Source of the DNA: Methylobacterium sp. J-088
Lineage (GTDB): Bacteria > Pseudomonadota > Alphaproteobacteria > Rhizobiales > Beijerinckiaceae
Reading direction: 5' to 3'
Assembly: GCF_022829295.1 (NCBI RefSeq)
Contig: NZ_JAKSYH010000017.1
Coordinates: forward strand, 1 to 40,183
DNA length: 40,183 nucleotides
The notes below the pieces were generated by a model. It was not told the origin of the DNA. It worked only from the letters and a program-made list of their open reading frames with translations, and searched no databases. Position 1 is the stretch's first letter. The number at the start of each line of letters is the position of its first letter. This document shows, in pieces, positions 1-8,912 of the stretch. The position numbers were made by a program, and so were the translations under genes.

Positions 1-66
1 CTCGGCCGCGAAGCCGAGGGCCATCTCGCGGATCGCGGTTCGATCCTCATCGAGCCCGAAACTCAT
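1..66 (-). CDS. Acyl-CoA dehydrogenase, N-terminal fragment (runs off the left edge)
   Basis: Only the first 22 codons are inside the window, read on the minus strand from an ATG at 66. The peptide begins MSFGLDEDRTAIREMA, which resembles the amino terminus of acyl-CoA dehydrogenases (a short helix of the form F-L-x-E-D/E-x-x-x-I-R-x-M-A). It lies directly downstream of mmsA on the same strand. In many proteobacteria mmsA is grouped with isobutyryl-CoA dehydrogenase and other valine-degradation genes, so isobutyryl-CoA dehydrogenase is the likeliest identity. The catalytic region is not visible, so substrate specificity is an inference from context. Confidence 0.6.
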   Translation of the reverse strand, partial: MSFGLDEDRTAIREMALGFAAE

Positions 67-253
67 GGGCGTGGCTCCGAAAGTTCAGACGGACGCTTTC
101 CCCTCCCCCTTGCGGGTAGGGGTCAGGGGTGGGGGTGGTGCAGAATCGTGCGTTCCGGTGCCGTCTGCACCACCCCCACCTCCGGCTCCTCCCCACAAGG
201 GGGAGGAGAGAACGCGGGCCCCTCCCCCCCGCAGAGGGGGAGGGTGATGCGGC
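67..253. repeat. Cluster of GC-rich inverted repeats (REP-like) between mmsA and the acyl-CoA dehydrogenase
   Basis: The 187-base spacer is filled by nested palindromes. A perfect 17-base inverted repeat (128-144 with 164-180) encloses a 19-base loop. A second hairpin pairs 186-194 with 200-208. A third C-run/G-run hairpin lies at about 219-243. This kind of C/G-run palindrome is common between genes of Methylobacterium. It may stabilise the mmsA transcript or attenuate read-through into the downstream gene; no function is shown by the sequence. Confidence 0.7.
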
Positions 254-1750
<1,497 letters not shown>

Positions 1751-1776
1751 GCCGCGCCTCCCTGTGGTGATTTGGT

Positions 1777-1812
1777 TTTATCGCAGCCTAACAGGATCCC
1801 TTGAGCGATAAA
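1777..1812. promoter_or_regulatory. Palindromic candidate operator between mmsA and the LysR gene
   Basis: A perfect 8-base inverted repeat, TTTATCGC at 1777-1784 and GCGATAAA at 1805-1812, is separated by 20 bases. It lies in the 113-base divergent interval between the start codons of mmsA (1750) and the LysR gene (1864). LysR regulators usually bind dyads in such divergent intervals and control both themselves and the neighbouring gene. The AT-rich arms stand out against the GC-rich surroundings. The role as a LysR site is inferred from position and symmetry. Confidence 0.5.
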
Positions 1813-1863
1813 GCCGGATGCGCTTACAGACGTCGTGCATCGATGCACAGCGGGAGTGCGGCC

Positions 1864-2808
1864 ATGGCCAGGGCGGGGCCCAACTGGGACGATCTCCGGT
1901 TCTTCCTCGCCGTGGCGCGCACCGGGACGCTTAGCGCCGCCGGGGCGCGCACCGGCACCGAGCACACCACGGTCGGCCGGCGGATCCGCGCCCTGGAGGA
2001 GGGCCTGGGTGCCCGGCTGTTCCATCGCAGCAACCTCGGCTACGCGCTGACCGAGGATGGGGCGAACCTGCTGGGCGTCGCCGAGGCCATGGAGAGCGCG
2101 TTCCTCTCGGCCAGCGCCACCACGGAGGCCGCCCACGCGGTGGCGGGCACGGTGCGGATCGGCGCGCCGGACGGGTTCGGCAGCGTGTTCCTCGCGCCCC
2201 GGATGCACCGGCTCACCGCCCGTCATCCCGGGCTGGAGGTGGAGATCATGGCGACCGCCCGGATCTTCAGCCTGTCCAAGCGGGAGGCCGATATCGTGAT
2301 CAGCCTGTCCGGACCGCAGCAGGCCCGCGTGGTGGCGCGCCGGCTCACCGATTACCGGCTGTTCGTCTACGGAGCGGAAGCCTACCTCGGCGCCGCGGCG
2401 CCGATCGTCGGGATCGCGGAACTCTCCGGACATCCCTTCGTCGGCTATATCGAGGACATGCTGTTCACGCGTGAGCTGAACTATCTGGGCGCCCTGGGCC
2501 CCCCGGTCAGCGCCCGCCTGCGCTCCACCAATCTCCTGGCGCAGGTCTACGCGACGCGCGCCGGGGCGGGCCTGTGCGTCCTGCCGGCCTTCATTGCAGC
2601 GGCCCATCCCGGGCTGGTGCCGGTACTGCCCGAACAGGTCTCGCTGACGCGCGCGTTCCACATGCACATCCACGAGGATCACCGGAAAGCCGCCCATATC
2701 CGGGCCGTTGCAGGCTTCATCGCCGCCGAGGTGGAGGCAGCCGGCGCCCTGTTCGCCGGGCCGGCGGTGTCAGCGGCGGTGGTTTCGCAGGATCCCGCGG
2801 GCCCGTAA
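1864..2808 (+). CDS. LysR-family transcriptional regulator, probable regulator of mmsA
   Basis: This is a 314-residue LysR-type regulator. Residues 8-66 form the winged helix-turn-helix (FFLAVARTGTLSAAGA, then TTVGRRIRALEEGLGARLFHR), followed by a linker helix and a periplasmic-binding-protein-like effector domain (about 95-300). The ATG at 1864 is preferred because GGGAG at 1852-1856 is correctly spaced. In-frame starts at 1801 and 1843 would add a non-conserved extension and extend the coding sequence over or close to the operator-like palindrome. It is divergent from mmsA, so control of valine or branched-chain intermediate degradation is a reasonable inference. The effector is unknown. 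The downstream iron alcohol dehydrogenase is on the same strand 52 bases away and may be co-transcribed or co-regulated. Confidence 0.9.
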   Translation: MARAGPNWDDLRFFLAVARTGTLSAAGARTGTEHTTVGRRIRALEEGLGARLFHRSNLGYALTEDGANLLGVAEAMESAFLSASATTEAAHAVAGTVRIGAPDGFGSVFLAPRMHRLTARHPGLEVEIMATARIFSLSKREADIVISLSGPQQARVVARRLTDYRLFVYGAEAYLGAAAPIVGIAELSGHPFVGYIEDMLFTRELNYLGALGPPVSARLRSTNLLAQVYATRAGAGLCVLPAFIAAAHPGLVPVLPEQVSLTRAFHMHIHEDHRKAAHIRAVAGFIAAEVEAAGALFAGPAVSAAVVSQDPAGP

Positions 2809-2860
2809 GATCGGGTGAACCCGGCGGATCAGGACAAGCGCCGGGCGGGAGGAACAAACG

Positions 2861-4024
2861 ATGGTCGCCTCGATCGCCCTGCCCCGGCTGATGCGCGTCG
2901 GCGCCGGCGCCTCGCGGCTCTTGCCGGAGGTGCTCGCCCAGCTCGGCCTGTCGCGCCCCTTCGTGGTGACCGACCCCTATCTCGCCGGCAGCGGTCGGGT
3001 GGAGGCCCTCACCGAACGGCTCTCCGGCACGGGCACGCGCGCAACCGTCTTCGCCGACACGGTGCCGGACCCGACCGTGGCGTCCGTCGAGGCGGCGCTG
3101 GCCGCGCTCCAGGCGGGCGACTTCGACTGCGTGGTCGGCTTCGGCGGCGGCAGCCCGATGGACACCGCGAAGGCGGTGGCCGTGCTGGCCCGCCACGGCG
3201 GCCACATGCGGGACTACAAGGCGCCCCGCCAGCAGGACGAACCCGGCCTGCCGATCGTGGCGATCCCCACCACCGCGGGCACCGGTTCCGAGGCGACGCG
3301 CTTCACCATCGTGACCGACGAGACCTCCGACGAGAAGATGCTGTGCATCGGCCTAGCGTATCTCCCGGTGGCGGCTTTGGTCGATTACGAGCTGACGCTG
3401 ACCAAACCCAAGCGGCTCACCGCCGATACCGGCATCGACGCGCTGACCCACGCCATCGAGGCCTACGTCTCGCGAGAATCGAACCTGTTCTCGGACGGGC
3501 TGGCGCTCCAGGCGATGAAGCTGATCGCGCCGAACCTGCGGCGGGTCTGGACCGATCCCGGCGACCGGGCGGCCCGCGAGGCGATGATGCTGGGTGCGAC
3601 CCAGGCCGGCATCGCCTTCTCGAATTCCTCGGTGGCGCTGGTCCACGGGATGAGCCGGCCGATCGGCGCGCATTTCCACGTGGCGCACGGGCTGTCGAAC
3701 GCGATGCTGCTGCCGGCGGTCACGGCCTTCTCGGCGCCGGCCGCCATCGACCGCTACGCCGCCTGCGCCCGGGCCATCGGGGTCGCCAAGCCGGAGGCCG
3801 ACGACCGGTCCGCCGCCGCGGCCCTGGTGGCGGAACTGGAAGCGCTCAACGACGACCTCGACGTACCCGGCCCCCAGGAATACGGGATCGACCCGGCCCG
3901 CTGGGAGGCGCTGCTCCCCACAATGGCGGCTCAGGCGCTCGCCTCCGGGTCGCCAGCCAACAACCCGGTCGAGCCCAGTGCCGAGGAGATCGTGGCGCTG
4001 TATCGGCGGGTGTGGGCGGGGTGA
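2861..4024 (+). CDS. Iron-containing (group III) alcohol dehydrogenase
   Basis: This 387-residue protein belongs to the iron-dependent alcohol dehydrogenase family, whose members interconvert alcohols and aldehydes with NAD(P)H. The N-terminal dinucleotide domain has FGGGSPMDTAK at 94-104. The helical C-terminal domain contains candidate metal ligands Asp193, His197 (GIDALTHAIE), His262 (VHGMS) and His276 (VAHG); their spacing matches that of characterised family members such as FucO. TTAGTGSE at 138-144 is typical. A strong GGGAGGA ribosome site precedes the ATG at 2861. The substrate cannot be read from the sequence: methanol, 4-hydroxybutyrate, 1,3-propanediol and lactaldehyde enzymes share this layout. 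Proximity to mmsA suggests semialdehyde or hydroxyacid metabolism, for example 3-hydroxyisobutyrate-related chemistry, but this is speculative. Confidence 0.88.
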   Translation: MVASIALPRLMRVGAGASRLLPEVLAQLGLSRPFVVTDPYLAGSGRVEALTERLSGTGTRATVFADTVPDPTVASVEAALAALQAGDFDCVVGFGGGSPMDTAKAVAVLARHGGHMRDYKAPRQQDEPGLPIVAIPTTAGTGSEATRFTIVTDETSDEKMLCIGLAYLPVAALVDYELTLTKPKRLTADTGIDALTHAIEAYVSRESNLFSDGLALQAMKLIAPNLRRVWTDPGDRAAREAMMLGATQAGIAFSNSSVALVHGMSRPIGAHFHVAHGLSNAMLLPAVTAFSAPAAIDRYAACARAIGVAKPEADDRSAAAALVAELEALNDDLDVPGPQEYGIDPARWEALLPTMAAQALASGSPANNPVEPSAEEIVALYRRVWAG

Positions 4025-4079
4025 TACCCTCCTGGGGCAGAGAATATCTTGGAGCGGACATTCGCCCCGCCGCCGTCTT

Positions 4080-4157
4080 TGCGAGCGGAGCGAAGCAATC
4101 CAGCAGCGCCACGCTAAAAGATGTCGCGCTGCCCTGGGTCGCTTCGCTACGCTCGCG
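4080..4157. repeat. Palindromic intergenic repeat, GAGCGAAGC type
   Basis: The left arm at 4080-4103 (core GAGCGGAGCGAAGCAATCC) is an imperfect inverted copy of the right arm at 4134-4157 (core GGGTCGCTTCGCTACGCTC). The two are separated by about 30 bases. Elements with the GAGCGAAGCAATCCAG core are widespread between genes in Rhizobiales and in Methylobacterium. This one lies between the convergent ends of the alcohol dehydrogenase (4024) and the binding protein gene (4173), so its RNA hairpin may also serve as a bidirectional transcription barrier. Confidence 0.75.
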
Positions 4158-4172
4158 ATGACGGGGTGAGAC

Positions 4173-5420
4173 CTACTTCGCCGCCGCCGTCAGCGGGCAG
4201 CCGCTCTCGGCTGGCGTGGCGTAGGCCTCCTTGCCGGGGATGGTCGAGATCTGCCGGTAGAGATCCCACGGGCCCTTCGACTCGGAGGGCTTCTTCACCT
4301 CGAACAGGTACATGTCGTGCACCATGCGGCCGTTCGGCTGCACGACGCCGCCATGGGCGAAGACATCGTCCACCGGCAGCACCTTGAGCTTGGCGTTGAC
4401 CGCGTCGGTCTCGTCGGTGCCCGCGGCCTTCACGGCCTTCAGGTAGGTTAGGACCGCCGAGTAGGTGCCGGCCTGGATCATGTTGGGCATCCGGCCGGTG
4501 CGTTTCATGTAGCGCTGGCCGAAGGCGCGGGTCTCGTCGTTGGCGTCCCAGTACCAGCCCTCGGTGAGCGTCAGGCCCTGCGCAACCTTGAGGCCGAGCC
4601 CGTGCACCTCCGAGAGGGTGAACAGCAGCGCCGCGAGCTTCTGGCCGCCATCGACGATGCCGTACTCGGCCGCCTGCTTGATCGCGTTCGAGGTGTCGAG
4701 CCCGGCATTGGCCAGCCCGATCACCTTGGCCTTCGAGCCCTGCGCCTGGAGCAGGAACGAGGAGAAATCCTGGTTCGAGAGCGGGTGGCGGACGCTGCCC
4801 ACCACCTTGCCGCCGTTGGCGATCACCACCTTGCTGGTGTCGGTCTCGAGCGCCGAGCCGAAGGCGTAATCGGCCGTGAGGAAGAACCACGTGTCGCCCC
4901 CCGCCCGGGTCAGCGCGCCGCCAGTGCCCACCGCCAGCGCCCGCGTGTCGTAGGCCCAGTGGTAGCCGTAGGGCGTACAGGCCTTGCCGGTGAGGTCGCT
5001 CGACGCCGCCCCCGTGGTGATGGTGATCTTCTTCTTCTCCCTGGACAGGCCCTGGACCGCCAGGGCCACCGAGGAGGTGGTCAGCTCCATGATCGCGTCG
5101 ACGCCGTCGCGGTCGTACCATTGCCGGGCGATGGCCGAGGCGATGTCGGGCTTGTTCTGGTGGTCGGCCGAGAGGATCTCGACCGGGACAGTGCCGATCT
5201 TACCGCCCATATCCTCCACCGCCATGCGGGCCGCCTCGACCGAGCCCTGGCCGCCGAACTGGGCGTAGAGGCCGGACTGGTCGTTGAGGATGCCGATGCG
5301 CACCGCGTTGCCCGAGAACGCGTCCGCGCCGCCCTGAGCAGCCGCCGCGCCGGTCATCGTCCCGAGGGCCGTCCCTGCCAGCGCCGCCGCCAGCACCGCG
5401 CCGCCCAATGTCCTGATCAT
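4173..5420 (-). CDS. Periplasmic branched-chain amino acid-type ABC transporter substrate-binding protein
   Basis: This 415-residue secreted protein belongs to the Peripla_BP_6 (LivK-like) family. The ATG at 5420 follows a GGGGGAG ribosome site and gives an N-terminal signal peptide (MIRTLGGAVLAAALAG, cleaved near AAAAQGG). The mature protein begins with the family pattern VRIGILNDQSGLYAQFGGQG. It continues with QWYDRDGVDAIMELTTSSVA and FLTADYAFGSALE, which line the ligand cleft in relatives. An in-frame upstream start at 5570 would precede the signal peptide with unrelated sequence and is rejected. No permease or ATPase gene lies nearby, so it is an orphan binding protein. Ligands of this family in methylotrophs include amino acids, amides, urea and aromatics; the ligand here is unknown. 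Confidence 0.9.
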   Translation of the reverse strand: MIRTLGGAVLAAALAGTALGTMTGAAAAQGGADAFSGNAVRIGILNDQSGLYAQFGGQGSVEAARMAVEDMGGKIGTVPVEILSADHQNKPDIASAIARQWYDRDGVDAIMELTTSSVALAVQGLSREKKKITITTGAASSDLTGKACTPYGYHWAYDTRALAVGTGGALTRAGGDTWFFLTADYAFGSALETDTSKVVIANGGKVVGSVRHPLSNQDFSSFLLQAQGSKAKVIGLANAGLDTSNAIKQAAEYGIVDGGQKLAALLFTLSEVHGLGLKVAQGLTLTEGWYWDANDETRAFGQRYMKRTGRMPNMIQAGTYSAVLTYLKAVKAAGTDETDAVNAKLKVLPVDDVFAHGGVVQPNGRMVHDMYLFEVKKPSESKGPWDLYRQISTIPGKEAYATPAESGCPLTAAAK

Positions 5421-5601
5421 GTCTCCCCCCGATTCACCCGGGCGCCCGCATTCTGAGGCGGTTCCGCATGCAAAATAGATCACGCCGGTGTGAGACTCCA
5501 CAGCCCAGCTCGGCTCGATGCTGAAGGATTGCGCCGGTTGTGATGCCTGGCCGCGACGGGACCAGGGCAATGTCCGTTTCCGGACTGTTCTGGCGGCCGG
5601 G

Positions 5602-5626
5602 TTATTAAACCTTAACCATAATTACA
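5602..5626 (+). promoter_or_regulatory. AT-rich CtrA-like site upstream of the pilus operon
   Basis: The intergenic region before cpaB contains TTATTAAACCTTAACCATAA at 5602-5621, followed by TTACA. It includes two TTAA tetramers (5605-5608 and 5612-5615) and the extended half-site TTAACCAT that is typical of CtrA-bound promoters in Alphaproteobacteria. CATAAT at 5617-5622 would serve as a -10 element, and no good -35 hexamer lies upstream, as expected for an activator-dependent promoter. The consensus TTAA-N7-TTAA is not perfectly met. CtrA control of pilus genes is known in Caulobacter; here it is an inference. Confidence 0.4.
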
Positions 5627-5690
5627 CGATTCCCCGCGCAGATTCAGGTCGTGAACGGCAATTCGGCCGTCTCCGGCTCGTGGCCCTGCG

Positions 5691-6503
5691 ATGAAACCAG
5701 CCCGTCTTGCCGTCCTCGGCATCGCCCTCGCGGCGGGCAGCGGAGCGGCGTTCCTGATGAGCGGCGGCGATCCGACGCCGCCTCCGACGCCGATGAAAGT
5801 CGAGGCGCCGCCGGTGCCCATGACCGACGTGTTGGTGGCCGCCACCGACATGCCGATGGGTCAGGTGCTGCGCCCGACGGATCTGCGCTGGCAGCCCTGG
5901 CCGGACAATGCCGTCAATGCCGGCTTCGTCACCCGCAAGAGCAATCCCAAGGGCCTGGAGGAGACGACCGGCGCCTCGGCCCGCTCGGGCTTCCTGGCGG
6001 GCGAGCCGATCCGCGCACAGAAGCTGGTGCGCCCGGAGAGCGGCTTCATGGCGGCGATCCTGCCGCCGGGTCAGCGCGCGGTCGCGATCACGACCGACAG
6101 CCGCGGCACCAATTCGGCCGGCGGTTTCATCCTGCCGAACGACCGCGTCGACGTGATCCGCACCTTCCACAAGATCACCAAGACGAACGGCGAGAACCGC
6201 GATGTCCAGATCTCGCAGACGATCCTGACCGACATCCGCGTCCTGGCGATCGGCCAGCTGATCCAAGAGAAGAACGGCACCAACGTCGTCACCGGCGAGA
6301 CCGCGACGCTGGCCGTCACACCCGCCCAGGCCGAGAGCCTGACGCTCGCCGGGAAGGACGGGGCACTGTCGCTGTCCCTGCGCAGCCTCGCCGATGCCGG
6401 CCAGCCCAACGATCCCACCGCCCCTTCCGACACGCTCCAGGCGCAGACCGATCCCGCACTGACCGTGGTGCGCTTCGGAGTCGCGCGGCAGCAGACGCCG
6501 TGA
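5691..6503 (+). CDS. cpaB: Flp/Tad pilus assembly protein CpaB (RcpC)
   Basis: This 270-residue protein has one N-terminal hydrophobic segment (residues 4-22), a Pro-rich stretch and then a SAF domain (about 45-105, VLVAATDMPMGQVLRPTDL). After that comes the RcpC/CpaB periplasmic domain, with GQRAVAITTD and PNDRVDVIRT. CpaB works in the periplasm with the secretin CpaC during export of Flp-type fimbriae. It is the first gene of a compact operon: cpaC begins a few bases after its TGA. The ATG at 5691 puts the membrane segment at the extreme N terminus; the ribosome site is weak. Confidence 0.93.
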   Translation: MKPARLAVLGIALAAGSGAAFLMSGGDPTPPPTPMKVEAPPVPMTDVLVAATDMPMGQVLRPTDLRWQPWPDNAVNAGFVTRKSNPKGLEETTGASARSGFLAGEPIRAQKLVRPESGFMAAILPPGQRAVAITTDSRGTNSAGGFILPNDRVDVIRTFHKITKTNGENRDVQISQTILTDIRVLAIGQLIQEKNGTNVVTGETATLAVTPAQAESLTLAGKDGALSLSLRSLADAGQPNDPTAPSDTLQAQTDPALTVVRFGVARQQTP

Positions 6504-6508
6504 CCGCC

Positions 6509-8065
6509 ATGATCGCTCCGCTGCCCCTCGCCCGCCCGGCGCGCCGTCGCGCCTACCGCTCGGCCTGCACCCTCGCCCTCCTCGCCGCCCTGGCCAACCC
6601 GGCCTCGGCGCAGGAGCGACCGATCCATGGCCCGGCGCCGGTCCTGACGGTCGGCGCCGCGGAGGCCGCCTCGACCCGCCGCGTCGAGCTGACCGCCGGC
6701 CGCTCCGTGATCGTGGACCTGCCGCGGGACGCCAAAGAGGTCTTCGTGGCCAATCCGGCGGTGGCCAACGCCGTGGTCCGCTCGACCCGCAAGGTCTTCG
6801 TGATCGGCATGGCCGACGGCGCGACCTCGATCTTCATCATGGATGCCGAGGGCCGCCAGATCGCCGCCCTCGACGTGACGGTGGCCCGCGACCTCAATCT
6901 CGGAACCCTCCGCGAGCTGCTCGGCCAGAGCATTCCGGGCGGGCGGTTCGACGTGCGCTCCTCCGGGGCCTCGGTGCTGCTGTCGGGCTCGGTCAATTCA
7001 TCGGCGGACGCCCAGCAGGCGATCGACATCTCGAACGCCTTCGTGGGGTTGGGCAGCGCGGGCGGCGCCTCCGGCGGGTCGAGCGGCGGCGTCGCGGCCG
7101 GCGCGCGCGGGGCGGTGATCAACAACCTCTCGATCCGCAACAAGGATCAGGTGATGTTACGCGTCACCGTGGTCGAGGTGTCGCGCAACGTCCTGAAGCA
7201 GTTCGGCATCAACGTGACCGGCAACTGGTCGGCGCTGAACCCGCTCGGTAACGCCCTGACCTCTCCCGCCCTGGCCAACAACCTGCCCTTCCCGATCACC
7301 GGCGGGACGACGCCCACCGGCAACCAGATCCAGGCCTCGGTGCGAGGTGGGGGCTTCTCGCTCCAGGCGACGCTGAAGGCCTTCGAGCAGGCCGGGGTCT
7401 CCCGGGTGCTCGCGGAACCGACGCTGACGGCGATCTCCGGCGAGGCCGCGAAATTCCTGGCCGGCGGCGAGTTCCCGGTGCCCTCGGCGGCCTCGAGCTG
7501 CGTCGGCGGCATCTGCTCCGCCCCCGGCATCACCTTCAAGCCCTACGGCGTCGCCCTGAGCTTCACGCCGGTTGTGCTGGCCGACAACCGCATCTCGATC
7601 CGCGTCGCCACCGACGTCACCGAAATCGATCCCCAGACCAGCTTCAGCTACACCAACGATGGCGTCACGACCGCCATCCCGGGCACGCGGGTCCGCCGCT
7701 CCGAGACCACAGTCGAGTTGCCCTCCGGCGGCGTGATGATGACCGCCGGCCTGATCCAGCAGGTGAACAAGCAGGCGATCTCCGGCCTGCCCGGCCTGAT
7801 CAACCTGCCGATCCTCGGCGCCCTGTTCCGCTCCCGGGACTACCAGCGCATGGAAACCGAGCTGATGATCATGGTCACCCCCTACATCGCCCGGGCGATT
7901 GAGCCGAAGCAGGTCAGCCGGCCCGACGACAACTTCGTCGATTCCACCGACGGCCAGGCGGTGCTGCTCGGCCAGATCAACCGCCTGTACGGCAAGGTCG
8001 CCCCCACCGGGGCGGCTCCGGTCGGACAGACCTATCGCGGCCGCGTCGGCTTCATCGTCGAGTAG
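6509..8065 (+). CDS. cpaC: Flp/Tad pilus outer-membrane secretin CpaC (RcpA)
   Basis: This 518-residue secretin forms the outer-membrane channel for the Tad pilus. A signal peptide (residues 1-36, ending NPASAQE) precedes the N-terminal pilus/secretin domain (about 55-120, RSVIVDLPRDAKEVFVANPAVANAV) and a BON-like segment (about 125-175). The secretin core has VLAEPTLTAISGEAAKFLAGG. The C terminus carries the family hallmark GLPGLINLPILGALFRS, then ELMIMVTPYIA. A Gly/Ser-rich loop (about 180-195) is typical. ATG 6509 is five bases after cpaB ends. GTG at 6500, overlapping the cpaB stop, is an alternative that adds three residues. A longer open frame reaching back to 5651 overlaps cpaB and is not used. 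Confidence 0.95.
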   Translation: MIAPLPLARPARRRAYRSACTLALLAALANPASAQERPIHGPAPVLTVGAAEAASTRRVELTAGRSVIVDLPRDAKEVFVANPAVANAVVRSTRKVFVIGMADGATSIFIMDAEGRQIAALDVTVARDLNLGTLRELLGQSIPGGRFDVRSSGASVLLSGSVNSSADAQQAIDISNAFVGLGSAGGASGGSSGGVAAGARGAVINNLSIRNKDQVMLRVTVVEVSRNVLKQFGINVTGNWSALNPLGNALTSPALANNLPFPITGGTTPTGNQIQASVRGGGFSLQATLKAFEQAGVSRVLAEPTLTAISGEAAKFLAGGEFPVPSAASSCVGGICSAPGITFKPYGVALSFTPVVLADNRISIRVATDVTEIDPQTSFSYTNDGVTTAIPGTRVRRSETTVELPSGGVMMTAGLIQQVNKQAISGLPGLINLPILGALFRSRDYQRMETELMIMVTPYIARAIEPKQVSRPDDNFVDSTDGQAVLLGQINRLYGKVAPTGAAPVGQTYRGRVGFIVE

Positions 8066-8085
8066 CGCCTTCCAGGATCGGATTC

Positions 8086-8844
8086 ATGATCGGACGCCAC
8101 CCGCCTATCCGGCCGGCCGCCCACCAGCGTCGCCTCGCCCCCCTGCTCACCGCCTGCGCGCTCGGTGCCCTGGCGGCCGGCTGCAACAACCAGCCGGTCG
8201 CCACCACCGGCGCGATCGAGGTCTCGGATTACCGCGCCCGGCACCCGATCGTCCTGACCGACGGCACCCGCAGCCTCGACGTGTTCCCGACAGGCGTCGG
8301 TCATCTCGATCCCCGCCAGACCGCAGATGTCGACGCCTTCATGCTGGAATACCGCCGCTACGGGCGCGGGACCCTGCTGATGGAGGTCCCCCGTGGCGGG
8401 CCGCCGGACCAGGCCGCTTCCGCCGAGCGCACCGCGGCTTTCCTCACCCGGCTCGCCGCACAGGACCGGGTCGCCCCCCGCGAGATCGCCGTCACCGGCT
8501 ACGCCGTGGCGGCTCCGAGCCTCGCCGCGCCGATCCGCCTGAGCTTCCAGCGGATGCAGGCCAAGGTCTCGGATGCCTGCGGGCTCTGGCCCAACGATAC
8601 CGGGACCAGCAACTTCGCGCTCGATTACAGCAACCGGCCGATGTGGAACCTCGGCTGTGCCACGCAATCGACCGTGGCCGCCCAGGTGGCGGATCCCGTC
8701 GACCTCGTTCGCGGACGGCCCGAGGGCCGCATCGACACGGTCAAGCGGGTCCGGGACATTGGCCAGTTGCGTGAAGGCAAGGATCCATCAACCACATGGC
8801 GGCAAGATGGGCAGACCGACGTAAAATCTCAGGTCGCCCAATAG
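8086..8844 (+). CDS. cpaD: Pilus assembly lipoprotein CpaD
   Basis: This 252-residue protein has a lipoprotein signal peptide ending in LAAGC, so Cys33 would be lipidated. The body matches CpaD: the segment HPIVLTDGTRSLDVFP near residues 55-70, then the CpaD core with CGLWPNDTGTSNFALDYSNR about residues 164-183 and NLGCATQSTVAAQVADP shortly after. CpaD is an outer-membrane-associated partner of the CpaC secretin in Tad systems. It lies 20 bases downstream of cpaC in the same operon. Confidence 0.92.
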   Translation: MIGRHPPIRPAAHQRRLAPLLTACALGALAAGCNNQPVATTGAIEVSDYRARHPIVLTDGTRSLDVFPTGVGHLDPRQTADVDAFMLEYRRYGRGTLLMEVPRGGPPDQAASAERTAAFLTRLAAQDRVAPREIAVTGYAVAAPSLAAPIRLSFQRMQAKVSDACGLWPNDTGTSNFALDYSNRPMWNLGCATQSTVAAQVADPVDLVRGRPEGRIDTVKRVRDIGQLREGKDPSTTWRQDGQTDVKSQVAQ

Positions 8845-8912
8845 GCTGGCCGATCCGCCAGCCTCATCTAACCTCGACGCTGCACCCCGAACGCGAACCT
8901 GAAAGTGCCGTC

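Noticed and set aside
5651..6508. In-frame upstream extension of cpaC overlapping cpaB
   Set aside because: cpaB in the other frame has SAF and RcpC features, and the cpaC signal peptide begins at 6509.
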